DNA of 64,000 nucleotides from Clostridia bacterium (GTDB lineage: Bacteria > Bacillota > Clostridia > UBA1381 > UBA9506): contig JAFQAZ010000021.1 of NCBI GenBank assembly GCA_017416855.1, positions 143,755-207,754 on the forward strand, written 5' to 3'. Below the pieces are notes generated by a model that was given only the letters and a program-made list of their open reading frames with translations, did no database searches and had not been told where the DNA came from. How positions within the stretch are numbered: position 1 is the stretch's first letter; every line of letters starts with the position of its first letter. Below are positions 36,498 through 44,714 of this stretch, piece after piece. Position numbers and translations under genes: made by a program.

Positions 36498-36781
36498 AAT
36501 CTCCTCAAATTTAAATTCTTCATTTATGTATTCATCAAGACTTCCGTTAATTCTGGTGAATTTGTGAATTCCTTCTGCCAATTTCAAATTATTTGCCTGC
36601 ATATATAAAGAAATTGTTTTTCTGATAGGTTCTTCTATTTGTTCTAATGTTCTATACTGTCAATATTATTAGGATGGCCATATTCTTCATTTACATCTGA
36701 ATTGATGTATGGCATTTCATATTCCGTTGACTTGTAAAACCTTTTTTCGTCTGTGTCAGAACGGTAAGCAGTTATTAGCAT
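36492..36781 (-). pseudogene. Frameshifted small gene in repeat-separated array
   Basis: ATG 36781 opens a frame of 45 codons (MLITAYRSDTDEKRFYKSTE...) that ends at a TAG. The shifted frame continues without stops for about 52 codons (TLEQIEEPIRKTISLYMQAN...) to TAA 36494-36492. Joined, they would encode about 97 residues. A single-base indel near 36657-36665, real or a sequencing error, explains this. The product family is unknown. Confidence 0.6.
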
Positions 36782-36816
36782 TACACTTACCCCTTTATAT
36801 ATGTTTTTCAAACTAT

Positions 36817-36845
36817 ATTATAATACCATACAATTAAATATTCAA
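36817..36845 (-). promoter_or_regulatory. Promoter of the repeat-separated small-gene array
   Basis: -35 TTGAAT (36845-36840), 17 bp spacer, -10 TATAAT (36822-36817). It is the only good promoter seen upstream of the three small genes. From 36846 to 37097 there is AT-rich DNA with short GAGCTAGCTC-like palindromes and no gene. Confidence 0.65.
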
Positions 36846-37097
36846 GAAGCATTTATGTTAAAAATTAAAGCATAATCTTTGAATATAAAATAAAATTTTA
36901 ACGTTAGAATATATTGTCCCGAAAAAAGCAAGTGTCAAGTCAATTCATAATCTGTGAAACAATCTAATTTCACAATAGCAAAACAACTCCTTCGGAGTAG
37001 CTAAATTAAATTCGCTTATAGCGTGCAAAGCACTCTTAGCTGACGCAGGCAATTTAGCTGAGCTAGCTCAATTTAGCTCGCGTTGCGAATTTTCCAG

Positions 37098-37131
37098 AAA
37101 AAAAAGACATTTTTCATTGTCGAAAAATGTC
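37098..37131 (-). terminator. Terminator after tRNA-Arg
   Basis: Stem GACATTTTTC / GAAAAATGTC with a 6-base loop followed by eight T on the minus strand, 9 bp beyond the tRNA CCA end. Confidence 0.85.
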
Positions 37132-37139
37132 TTTTTTTC

Positions 37140-37214
37140 TGGTACGCCTGATAGGAATCGAACCTACGCACCCGGCTCCGGAGGCCGGTGCTCTATCCAC
37201 TGAGCTACAGGCGC
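37140..37214 (-). tRNA. tRNA-Arg (anticodon CCG)
   Basis: Cloverleaf on the minus strand: acceptor GCGCCTG / CAGGCGT, D-arm TAGCTCAGTGGATAGAGCA, anticodon stem CCGGC / GCCGG with loop CTCCGGA giving anticodon CCG (codon CGG), T-arm with GGTTCGATTCC, and encoded CCA. It lies 16 bp downstream of rex. Confidence 0.95.
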
Positions 37215-37230
37215 ATATAAAGGGGATTTT

Positions 37231-37878
37231 TCAATCCCCATTTTTTGTATTTTGTGTAATCTTATAGGAAAGGGTCATCAGACTGTCACTTAAGTGAACA
37301 TTTTCCACCGCCACATCAGCCGGCACCTCAATATCCGTATAAGAAAAGTTCAAAAGACCTTTAATCCCAATCTTCACAAGCCGCGGCACCACCATTTCAA
37401 TGGCCAGCTTCGGCAATGCCAGAATGGCAATATCCACACGGTTTTTCATGCAAAAATCTTCCAGAGTCTCCATCATCTGAACCGGCAACCCTTGAATCAC
37501 CTGCCCGGAAAGAGCCGGATCCTTATCAAAAATACCCACCAGTTCAAAACCCCGTTTTGCAAAATTAGAATGATTCGCAAGGGCATGCCCCAAGTGACCG
37601 GCACCCACAATAATGGTTTTATAGCCATTGGTCAAGCCTAAAATGCTTCCGATTTCGCGATGTAAATTTTCAATATCATACCCATATCCCTGCTGGCCAA
37701 ATCCGCCAAAGCAGTTAAAGTCCTGCCGGATCTGAGAGGCGGTAACGCCCATTTTCTTTCCCAGTTCTCCGGAGGAAATACGGGTAACACCTTTTTTCAG
37801 CAATTCACCCAAATAACGGTAATACCGTGGAAGGCGTTTCACAACAACAACCGGAACATCTCTGTTCGCACTTCTCAT
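37231..37878 (-). CDS. rex: Redox-sensing transcriptional repressor Rex
   Basis: 215 residues: N-terminal winged helix (RYYRYLGELLKKGVTRISSGEL, GVTASQIRQDFNCFGGFGQQGYGY) and a C-terminal Rossmann domain with GAGHLGHAL that senses NADH/NAD+. Rex represses fermentation and respiration genes when NAD+ is high. It starts 14 bp after icd, so it is probably co-transcribed with acn-icd, placing a redox sensor in an operon for 2-oxoglutarate supply. Confidence 0.95.
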   Translation of the reverse strand: MRSANRDVPVVVVKRLPRYYRYLGELLKKGVTRISSGELGKKMGVTASQIRQDFNCFGGFGQQGYGYDIENLHREIGSILGLTNGYKTIIVGAGHLGHALANHSNFAKRGFELVGIFDKDPALSGQVIQGLPVQMMETLEDFCMKNRVDIAILALPKLAIEMVVPRLVKIGIKGLLNFSYTDIEVPADVAVENVHLSDSLMTLSYKITQNTKNGD

Positions 37879-37892
37879 TTACTTACTTCCTT

Positions 37893-39053
37893 TTAAAGAG
37901 ACGCAATTGTCTCCATTACATATTCGGCAAATTCCTCGCCTGTAGCACCGGTATCACGGCCGGTAATCACCAGTTTCTTTTCCTGGTACATACAAATATC
38001 CAAAGCTTTTTCCAGCTTATCTGCCTCTTTCTGATAGCCGATGTGGGATAAAAGCATTACGCCTGCACGGATAATACTGCAGGGGTCTGCATATTTATCG
38101 CGGCCTTCTGCCACCATACGGGGTGCAGAACCGTGAATAGCTTCAAACATAGCATAACGTTTACCCAAATTTGAGCTGCCGGCAGTACCAACGCCACCCT
38201 GAAATTCAGCAGCTTCATCGGTGATAATATCGCCATAAAGATTCGGCAGAACCACAACCTGGAACTGGGTTCTTCTCTTTTCATCAACCAGCTTTGCGGT
38301 CATAATATCAATATACCAGTCATCAAACTCAATGTCCGGATATTCTTTAGCAACTTCTTTGCAAATGTTTAAGAACTTACCATCTGTTGTTTTAATAACA
38401 TTTGCCTTAGTAACAGCTGTCACCCTTGTTTTGCCATTTTTCTTAGCAAATTCAAAAGCCGCACGGGCAATACGTTCACTACCCTCCTGGGTGGTTACGG
38501 TAAAGTCAATGGCCAAATCATCATTAAAATGAATACCCTGACTACCCAAAGCATAACCGCCCTCTGTGTTTTCACGGAAGAAGGTCCAGTCAATGCCCTG
38601 CTCCGGTACCTTTACAGGACGCACATTAGCAAACAAATCAAGTTCTTTACGCATAGCCACATTGGCACTTTCAATATTGGGCCACGGGTCACCGGCACGG
38701 GGGGTGGTAGTAGGGCCTTTCAAAATAACATGACAAGCCTTTAATTCTTCCAGCACATCATCCGGAATGGCCTTGCCGGCTTTCACACGGTTTTCAATGG
38801 TGAGACCATCAATATTACGGAACTCAACCTTGCCCTTTGCCACTTCGTCCTTTAATAAGTATTCCAGAATACGTTGTGCCGCTTTTGTAATAGCAGGACC
38901 AATCCCGTCACCGCCGCAAACGCCAATAATGATAGTATCCAACGTACTGTAATCAATAAAATCCTTTTGCGCTTTCATTTTTTCAACACGCGCAAGCTGT
39001 TGTTCAATAATCGCTGCAAATTTTTCTGCTGCACTCTGAATGGTCTCTGCCAT
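37893..39053 (-). CDS. icd: Isocitrate dehydrogenase (isocitrate/isopropylmalate dehydrogenase family)
   Basis: 386 residues. Converts isocitrate to 2-oxoglutarate. Family motifs: GGDGIGPAITKAA, the substrate loop IESANVAMRKELDLFANVRPV, FRENTEGGYALG, and the metal-binding NLYGDIITDEAAEFQGGVG. The adenine-binding region (AMFEAIHGSAPRMVAEGRDKYADP) has the Asp expected of NAD-dependent members, though cofactor choice is inferred. It follows acn by 29 bp, so pathway context strongly favours isocitrate over isopropylmalate. Confidence 0.88.
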   Translation of the reverse strand: MAETIQSAAEKFAAIIEQQLARVEKMKAQKDFIDYSTLDTIIIGVCGGDGIGPAITKAAQRILEYLLKDEVAKGKVEFRNIDGLTIENRVKAGKAIPDDVLEELKACHVILKGPTTTPRAGDPWPNIESANVAMRKELDLFANVRPVKVPEQGIDWTFFRENTEGGYALGSQGIHFNDDLAIDFTVTTQEGSERIARAAFEFAKKNGKTRVTAVTKANVIKTTDGKFLNICKEVAKEYPDIEFDDWYIDIMTAKLVDEKRRTQFQVVVLPNLYGDIITDEAAEFQGGVGTAGSSNLGKRYAMFEAIHGSAPRMVAEGRDKYADPCSIIRAGVMLLSHIGYQKEADKLEKALDICMYQEKKLVITGRDTGATGEEFAEYVMETIASL

Positions 39054-39082
39054 AGTTAGTATCCCCTTTTTTTATGTAAAAA

Positions 39083-41011
39083 TTACTGATTCTGCAACTT
39101 GATATAATTAATTAAACCGCCGGCATAAAGCATTTCTTTCTGGCGATCAGACGCAGTAAGAATTGTAACATACTTCTTGCCCTTTGTCAAGTTTTCCACT
39201 ATAATTTCATCCCCTGCCGCAATCTGTGCAGGTGCGTTATGAATAGCCAATTCGTCACCCATATCAATGTCATCATAATCGGCTTCATTCTTAAACACCA
39301 AGGGCAGAATACCGGAGTTAATCAGGTTTGCCATATGGATTCTGGCAAAGGATTTTGCTAACACCCCTTTAATACCCAAGTATAAAGGTGCCAGTGCTGC
39401 ATGCTCACGGGAAGAACCCTGACCGTAGTTCACACCACCGACAATAAATCCGCCGCCATTTGCTTTAGCGCGGGCAGGAAACTCAGGATCGCAAGGAGTC
39501 AAACAGAACTCAGCCAGATGCGGAATATTAGAACGGAAGTGCAACAGTTTTGCATTCGAAGGCATAATGTGATCGGTGGTAATATTATCCTCCACCTTAA
39601 TCAGGCTCTTACCGGTAACCGTTTCCGGCATTTTGGTGTTTAAGGGGAAAGGCTTAATGTTAGGTCCTCTCACTACTTCAACCTCTGCACCGTTTTCAGC
39701 CGGAGCCACTACCATGTTATCGTTAGCCAGGAATTTTTCCGGCATGGTAACAGTGGGCGCTTCACCCAGCTCTCTGGGGTCTGTTAACACGCCTGTAATG
39801 GCAGATGCTGCTGCCACTTCAGGGCTCACCAGATAAACCTGAGCAGAAACAGTACCGCTTCTGCCTTCAAAGTTACGGTTAAAGGTTCTCAAAGAGACGG
39901 CATTTGTTTTCGGAGACTGTCCCATACCAATGCAAGGACCGCAGGCAGACTCTAAAATACGGGCACCGGCTGCAACCATGTCAGCCAGAGCGCCATTTTG
40001 CGCCAGCATGGTGAGCACCTGCTTAGAACCGGGTGCAATCACCAGGCTCACATCCGGATGAACGGTTTTGCCCTTTAAAACGGCTGCAACCTTCATCATG
40101 TCGGCATAAGAAGAGTTGGTACAGCTACCAATAGCCACCTGGTCAACTTTAATTTTGCCGATTTTGCTGACCTCCAGCACATTATCCGGGCTGTGGGGCT
40201 GTGCCGCCAGAGGCTCAATATCTGAAAGATTGACAGTAATTTCTTCATCATAAACGCAATCTGCATCTGCTGCCAGAGGAGTATAATCCTGTTCGCGACC
40301 CTGTGCCTTTAAGAAAGCATGAGTCGTTTCATCGCTGGGGAAAATAGAGGTGGTTGCCCCCAACTCTGCACCCATATTGGTAATGGTGGCACGTTCCGGA
40401 ACAGAAAGAGTTGCCACGCCTTCACCGGTATATTCTAAAATCTTACCCACGCCGCCTTTAACGGAAAGCATTCTGAGAACAGTTAAAATGACATCTTTTG
40501 CCGTTACCCAGGGACGCAGTTTACCGGTTAATTTAACATTTAAAATTCTCGGCATCGTAATGTAATAAGCACCGCCACCCATCGCAACGGCTACATCCAG
40601 ACCACCGGCACCAATGGCCAACATACCCAAGCCGCCGCCGGTGGGTGTATGACTATCGGATCCAAGTAAGGTCATGCCGGGCACACCAAAGCGCTCTAAC
40701 TGTACCTGATGACAAATGCCATTACCGGGACGTGAGAAATAGATGCCGTGTTTATTGGTAACTGTCTGAATATATTTATGGTCGTCCGCATTTTCAAAAC
40801 CGGACTGAATGGTGTTATGGTCAATATATGCCACCGATTTTTTGGTTTTAACCTTATCAATGCCCATAGCTTCAAACTGAAGATATGCCATGGTGCCGGT
40901 GGAATCCTGCGTTAGAGTCTGGTCGATGCGAATGGAAATTTCTTCGCCGGCCTTCATTTCACCGCTGACTAAATGCTCTTTAATAATCTTTTGTGCTAAT
41001 GTTAATGCCAT
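39083..41011 (-). CDS. acnA: Aconitate hydratase
   Basis: 642 residues, the shorter aconitase form of anaerobes. Converts citrate to isocitrate. 4Fe-4S ligands are in GSCTNSS (first Cys) and ACGPCIGMGQSP (other two). The swivel domain has VGGVNYGQGSSREHAALAPLYLG. ATG 41011 follows GGAGGT. First gene of acn-icd-rex behind a consensus promoter. Confidence 0.93.
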   Translation of the reverse strand: MALTLAQKIIKEHLVSGEMKAGEEISIRIDQTLTQDSTGTMAYLQFEAMGIDKVKTKKSVAYIDHNTIQSGFENADDHKYIQTVTNKHGIYFSRPGNGICHQVQLERFGVPGMTLLGSDSHTPTGGGLGMLAIGAGGLDVAVAMGGGAYYITMPRILNVKLTGKLRPWVTAKDVILTVLRMLSVKGGVGKILEYTGEGVATLSVPERATITNMGAELGATTSIFPSDETTHAFLKAQGREQDYTPLAADADCVYDEEITVNLSDIEPLAAQPHSPDNVLEVSKIGKIKVDQVAIGSCTNSSYADMMKVAAVLKGKTVHPDVSLVIAPGSKQVLTMLAQNGALADMVAAGARILESACGPCIGMGQSPKTNAVSLRTFNRNFEGRSGTVSAQVYLVSPEVAAASAITGVLTDPRELGEAPTVTMPEKFLANDNMVVAPAENGAEVEVVRGPNIKPFPLNTKMPETVTGKSLIKVEDNITTDHIMPSNAKLLHFRSNIPHLAEFCLTPCDPEFPARAKANGGGFIVGGVNYGQGSSREHAALAPLYLGIKGVLAKSFARIHMANLINSGILPLVFKNEADYDDIDMGDELAIHNAPAQIAAGDEIIVENLTKGKKYVTILTASDRQKEMLYAGGLINYIKLQNQ

Positions 41012-41041
41012 TTTATGACCTCCTAAATACCTAATAGAAGT

Positions 41042-41070
41042 ATTATATCTTTTTTTTTACTTTTTGTCAA
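41042..41070 (-). promoter_or_regulatory. Sigma-A promoter of acn-icd-rex
   Basis: TTGACA (41070-41065), 17 bp A-rich spacer, TATAAT (41047-41042), 30 bp before the acn start. No convincing Rex operator was seen over it. Confidence 0.85.
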
Positions 41071-41095
41071 TAAAATCAAAGACAAAACATTTTAT

Positions 41096-41809
41096 CTATT
41101 GTTTTTTAAGAAAGTTACAAGTATACACAAATTCCACTTTATCCCCGGGTTTTAACATATACTGCGAACAGCCAAACATCGGCTTTTCTCCGTTTACCTT
41201 ATAAAACCAACCGGAGGTATCACCGCAATCAAATTCGTATAAATTGCCAATCCCTTCAATGTATACCGATTGATACATAGGCGTATAAACAAATTCAAAA
41301 TGAATCCCTCTGCTTTTCGTTTCGCGAAGAAGCAAATCAAAGACTGTCTCCCCTTCTGTAAACAAAAATGTTTCTGCCTGTAAAATCCATCCATCAACCG
41401 GAATAATTCCCCGTTTTTCTTCTGCAAGCATTTCTGGGTTCTTTAACACCTCGTCACAGCATATAGACAAGGTGCAATTTGGTTTTGTTTCCGGCTCCGC
41501 TTCTTCCTTTTCCTCCGTGATTGACGGCTCCTCTGTTGCAGGACTCTTTTCAATACCCTTTTCCTCAGTATCACTTTTTTCCCTTTTAGGTGTTCCTTTT
41601 TCATTCTCTTTTTCAACCGCAACGACCTTCTCCGAACTAACCGTTGCGGGGCTCGCCGCAGGCGCTGTTGTTGCTTGCGTGAAAACGCCTTCTGAATCCT
41701 TGTTTATTGCATTTCCACCATCAGGTTGCTCTCCTGCCATAAACGCCAGCGTTAGAATAAACAAAATTGCTGTGACAACCCCTGCGATCCGTACACTTTT
41801 TCGTTTCAT
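41096..41809 (-). CDS. DUF4430 (transcobalamin-like) membrane-anchored protein
   Basis: 237 residues: N-terminal membrane anchor (~7-26), a long Glu/Lys/Pro/Thr-rich linker (~30-110) able to span the wall, and a C-terminal DUF4430 domain (~125-237) with ETVFDLLLRE, YIEGIGNLYEFDCG and SGWFYKVNGEKP. That domain corresponds to the beta domain of transcobalamin and intrinsic factor. It overlaps the upstream SLH gene by 4 bp (ATGA) and shares its cobalamin riboswitch, so a corrinoid-relay role is a reasonable inference. Confidence 0.82.
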   Translation of the reverse strand: MKRKSVRIAGVVTAILFILTLAFMAGEQPDGGNAINKDSEGVFTQATTAPAASPATVSSEKVVAVEKENEKGTPKREKSDTEEKGIEKSPATEEPSITEEKEEAEPETKPNCTLSICCDEVLKNPEMLAEEKRGIIPVDGWILQAETFLFTEGETVFDLLLRETKSRGIHFEFVYTPMYQSVYIEGIGNLYEFDCGDTSGWFYKVNGEKPMFGCSQYMLKPGDKVEFVYTCNFLKKQ

Positions 41810-44304
41810 TTCTCAATCACTTCCGCAAACCGCATAATCATAGTCGATACCTCTGCTCTTGTGGCTGTCTTCTTCGGAGCCAGCAGGTTTTCATCCGTAC
41901 CGTTGATAATTCCTGCATCAACTGCATATTTCATCGCCTCACGAGCATATTCCGATATGTTGTCTGCATCCTGAAAATCAAAAGAACCCTTCACTGTTTT
42001 CACATCACATCCGCAAAAAGCAGCATACCGATACAGAATGACCGCAAGCTGTTCCCTTGTAATAGATGCATCCGGCGCAAACGATGTCTCCGACACTCCG
42101 GAAACCAGCTTGTTGCCAGCCGCCCATGCCACACTGTCGCTGAACCAACTCCCTGAAGGAACATCTGTAAAGTTTCCTCTCTGATGTTCTTCCTCCGGCG
42201 ATGCCAACCGATAAAGCACCGTAACCAACATCCCTCTTGTCATCGTCGCATTAGGTTCAAATCCTTTCCCTGTGCCTTGTAACAGATTCTTTTCATAAAC
42301 ATATTGTACAGCATCATAATACCATTCTCCCGACCGTACATCAGAAAAGGTCTTGTCTGTGAAAGTAGTTCGTTCCGCTTCTTGTTTTGTATCTTGATTA
42401 TCCACATCTATTTTTTCCGGCGTGATCAATGTAACCGAACCAGAAGTTGTTCCACCACCGCCAGAAACGTATGGTCTGGTAAGAGAAATGTTGATCCGTT
42501 TAACCATGTGTTTTTCTGCATCTTCTGCTGAAATGCTTAATAGTCCTGTCTGATTTATATAGCCGACTGCTGCAACAGAGTATGAATACACCCCTTCAGC
42601 CAGGTCATAACAGTTCTTAGAAACAGCCTCAGCCCCTTGAACAGTCACCGCACCGCTACCGGGTATAACATCAAAAATTACAGGACAATGAGCCACATCA
42701 GAAGCATTTGCTTCCTCCATGGAAAAATCAGAAAAATCATACATCCTTTCTCCATCATCTGACAACAACCGCCAGGCCAGTAAACCCCTGAACCCCTGTT
42801 CCGTGGCAAATGCATTCGGAAATCCTGTCAAATCTCCATTTGCAGTTGACAACAAACCATCAATCAGACTTTTTCCACCATTTGCAATAGTTGATGCATC
42901 CATCTTCATTGCCGAAAAAGCGCAAATTGCCAGGCCGGTGGATGCCGATTCATATCCTTCAAATCCATCAATCAACCCATCTGACCGTTGTTCTGCCTTT
43001 ACAATCTCTGTGGCCTCATCAACAACCGCTTTCACGCTGTCTGTTTCATAGTAAGGTGAAAGCGCTAATATCATAGGTGTCATAGCATCTGTGCCATATT
43101 CCACAACCTGCCAGTCAGCGGCGCTTGTAACTGCCGCACACACAAGTTTTTCCATTTGTTCTGCCGTTGCATATTCCTCTGCCTGCGACAAGGCAAGGAT
43201 CACATAAGGCAATGTATATATATTTGTCACCGCCCCATCATCACTGTCGACAAGAGCTGTCAGCTTGCTCACAAGATCAATATGTTCATATTGTTCTGTA
43301 TAAATGTTCCGTGCATCATAACCAAGTGACCGCAATGCTAAAATGCCTTTTGATAAATCCCCCGGTGTTTCTGCTGTTTTTGCAAAATTCACCAGCGCCT
43401 TCAGCGCTTCTTCTTTTTTAGTCTCATTCAGGCAAAATTCACTGTCAGGAAACACGCTTTCATAAGCAACCATATCCGCAACAATCCACGGCAAATTCCC
43501 ACCCGCCTCTGCAAAATTACAATCAGCAAAGTTGGCGGCAATATTGTGAATGATCTCAATTTCCGGCGGCAATGTCACCGTAGCAACGCAAACCGGTGCC
43601 GTAATGGCCGCCACAACCGTTCCATTCTCCAACGTTTTACTTTTTTTAGCAGAAATAATAAAATCACCTGTTTGCTCTAACGTAATGGTCGCCTGCCCGT
43701 TTTCATCGGTTACAACATCCGTTTCTATTCCATCAACAGTAATAATCGCTCCCTCGCAGGGCGAAATCACCGTATTCCTGTTTTCATCATAACCACTGAC
43801 ATAGGTTAAGGTTATATCAAGCGCTTCGCCGGTTTCCACTTTTGTTGTCATCTTGTCAAAAGCGGCATATCCTTCCGTATTGGGATAAAAATTTTCATAA
43901 ATACAAGCATCTATGTAGTCCCCGTCTTCAACCATAAACCCAAGTCCGGAAACTGTTTCAACACCACCGTTGACCTGATACCCGTATTTTTTGCTGGTAT
44001 CCCCCCATAATTTATCAATAGAAAGCCCCCACTTGCCAACACTGGAAGCATATCCCTCTGTACCATCAGTATAATACTCTGCATGAAGTGCTGTAAAAAC
44101 ATCATCTAAAGTATATTCCTCCTTTCCCTGCAGCAAAACAGGCACACATGCCATAGCCTCTCCAGACTTGCTTTCTGCAATAGTGCCCTCCACACTCATG
44201 GTAACATAAACAGAAACTCCCTCTGCTTCCTCCATTGCCATAACCGGAAATGCCCCCAAAAACAGCATCACCAATACAAGCATTGCAATCATTCTTTTCT
44301 TCAT
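41806..44304 (-). CDS. SLH-anchored transcobalamin/intrinsic factor-like surface protein
   Basis: 832 residues. Signal peptide 1-23; DUF4430 beta domain (~28-120) with YTLDDVFTAL, KKYGYQVNGG and FMVEDGDYID; an Ig-like repeat (~140-215); a helical alpha/alpha-barrel region (~235-520) with repeats such as GILALRSLGYD and TLPYVILALSQA that resembles prenyltransferase/squalene cyclase or intrinsic-factor alpha domains; a second Ig-like part (~545-615); a Gly/Ser linker; and three SLH motifs (~640-832) for cell-wall anchoring. It is governed by a cobalamin riboswitch, making B12 capture the leading hypothesis. Confidence 0.83.
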   Translation of the reverse strand: MKKRMIAMLVLVMLFLGAFPVMAMEEAEGVSVYVTMSVEGTIAESKSGEAMACVPVLLQGKEEYTLDDVFTALHAEYYTDGTEGYASSVGKWGLSIDKLWGDTSKKYGYQVNGGVETVSGLGFMVEDGDYIDACIYENFYPNTEGYAAFDKMTTKVETGEALDITLTYVSGYDENRNTVISPCEGAIITVDGIETDVVTDENGQATITLEQTGDFIISAKKSKTLENGTVVAAITAPVCVATVTLPPEIEIIHNIAANFADCNFAEAGGNLPWIVADMVAYESVFPDSEFCLNETKKEEALKALVNFAKTAETPGDLSKGILALRSLGYDARNIYTEQYEHIDLVSKLTALVDSDDGAVTNIYTLPYVILALSQAEEYATAEQMEKLVCAAVTSAADWQVVEYGTDAMTPMILALSPYYETDSVKAVVDEATEIVKAEQRSDGLIDGFEGYESASTGLAICAFSAMKMDASTIANGGKSLIDGLLSTANGDLTGFPNAFATEQGFRGLLAWRLLSDDGERMYDFSDFSMEEANASDVAHCPVIFDVIPGSGAVTVQGAEAVSKNCYDLAEGVYSYSVAAVGYINQTGLLSISAEDAEKHMVKRINISLTRPYVSGGGGTTSGSVTLITPEKIDVDNQDTKQEAERTTFTDKTFSDVRSGEWYYDAVQYVYEKNLLQGTGKGFEPNATMTRGMLVTVLYRLASPEEEHQRGNFTDVPSGSWFSDSVAWAAGNKLVSGVSETSFAPDASITREQLAVILYRYAAFCGCDVKTVKGSFDFQDADNISEYAREAMKYAVDAGIINGTDENLLAPKKTATRAEVSTMIMRFAEVIEK

Positions 44305-44334
44305 CTTTTTTTACCTTCCTTTCTGTTTTTTATA

Positions 44335-44380
44335 TAAAAAAGCTGTGGTAATTTTCTTTTTAAGAAAAATTACCACAGCT
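44335..44380 (-). terminator. Riboswitch-linked terminator upstream of surface B12 operon
   Basis: Stem of about 16 bp (AGCTGTGGTAATTTTTCTT / AAGAAAATTACCACAGCT) followed by six T on the minus strand, 31 bp before the SLH gene start and downstream of the aptamer. Confidence 0.9.
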
Positions 44381-44477
44381 GTGTTTTCCTGTGATGGCAT
44401 CGCAAATAACACGCAAACAAAAGCCGACCATAGCCGACTTTTTTGCATGCAAAAAAATCATTCCCAAACGGAATAAT

Positions 44478-44665
44478 ATCAAAGCAGGTCTTCCGACTCA
44501 TGTCATATAAGGCATAGCCTTGCATTTTTATGTTCTGCCTTCTCAGTTTCCCAATGACCGGCTTTCACCGACGAACATAAAAACCTTCGACATATACGGC
44601 GACAGGTATCGTCACGGATTCTCACCGTGTTCCCTTTTCACCAACGGCACCCAAGCAGTACCGCC
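44478..44665 (-). ncRNA. Cobalamin (B12) riboswitch
   Basis: Minus strand shows the conserved core: GGTGAAAAGGGAACACGGTG, AATCCGTGACGATACCTGTC, GCCGGTCATTGGGAAACTGAG and the 3' box GTCGGAAGACCTGC. A TATAAT pair lies just upstream (44699-44689). With the following terminator it should switch off the SLH/DUF4430 operon when cobalamin is plentiful. Confidence 0.93.
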
Positions 44666-44714
44666 GACACTCTGTGCGACAATATGAAATTATATTATAT
44701 CAAACCGCATGAAT

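Noticed and set aside
35431..36845. Bona fide chromosomal integron
   Set aside because: No integrase gene and no clear attC core sites (RYYYAAC/GTTRRRY pairs) were found, so only a cassette-like array is claimed.
41042..41095. Rex operator at the acn promoter
   Set aside because: No TTGTTAA-N-TTAACAA-like palindrome overlaps the promoter.
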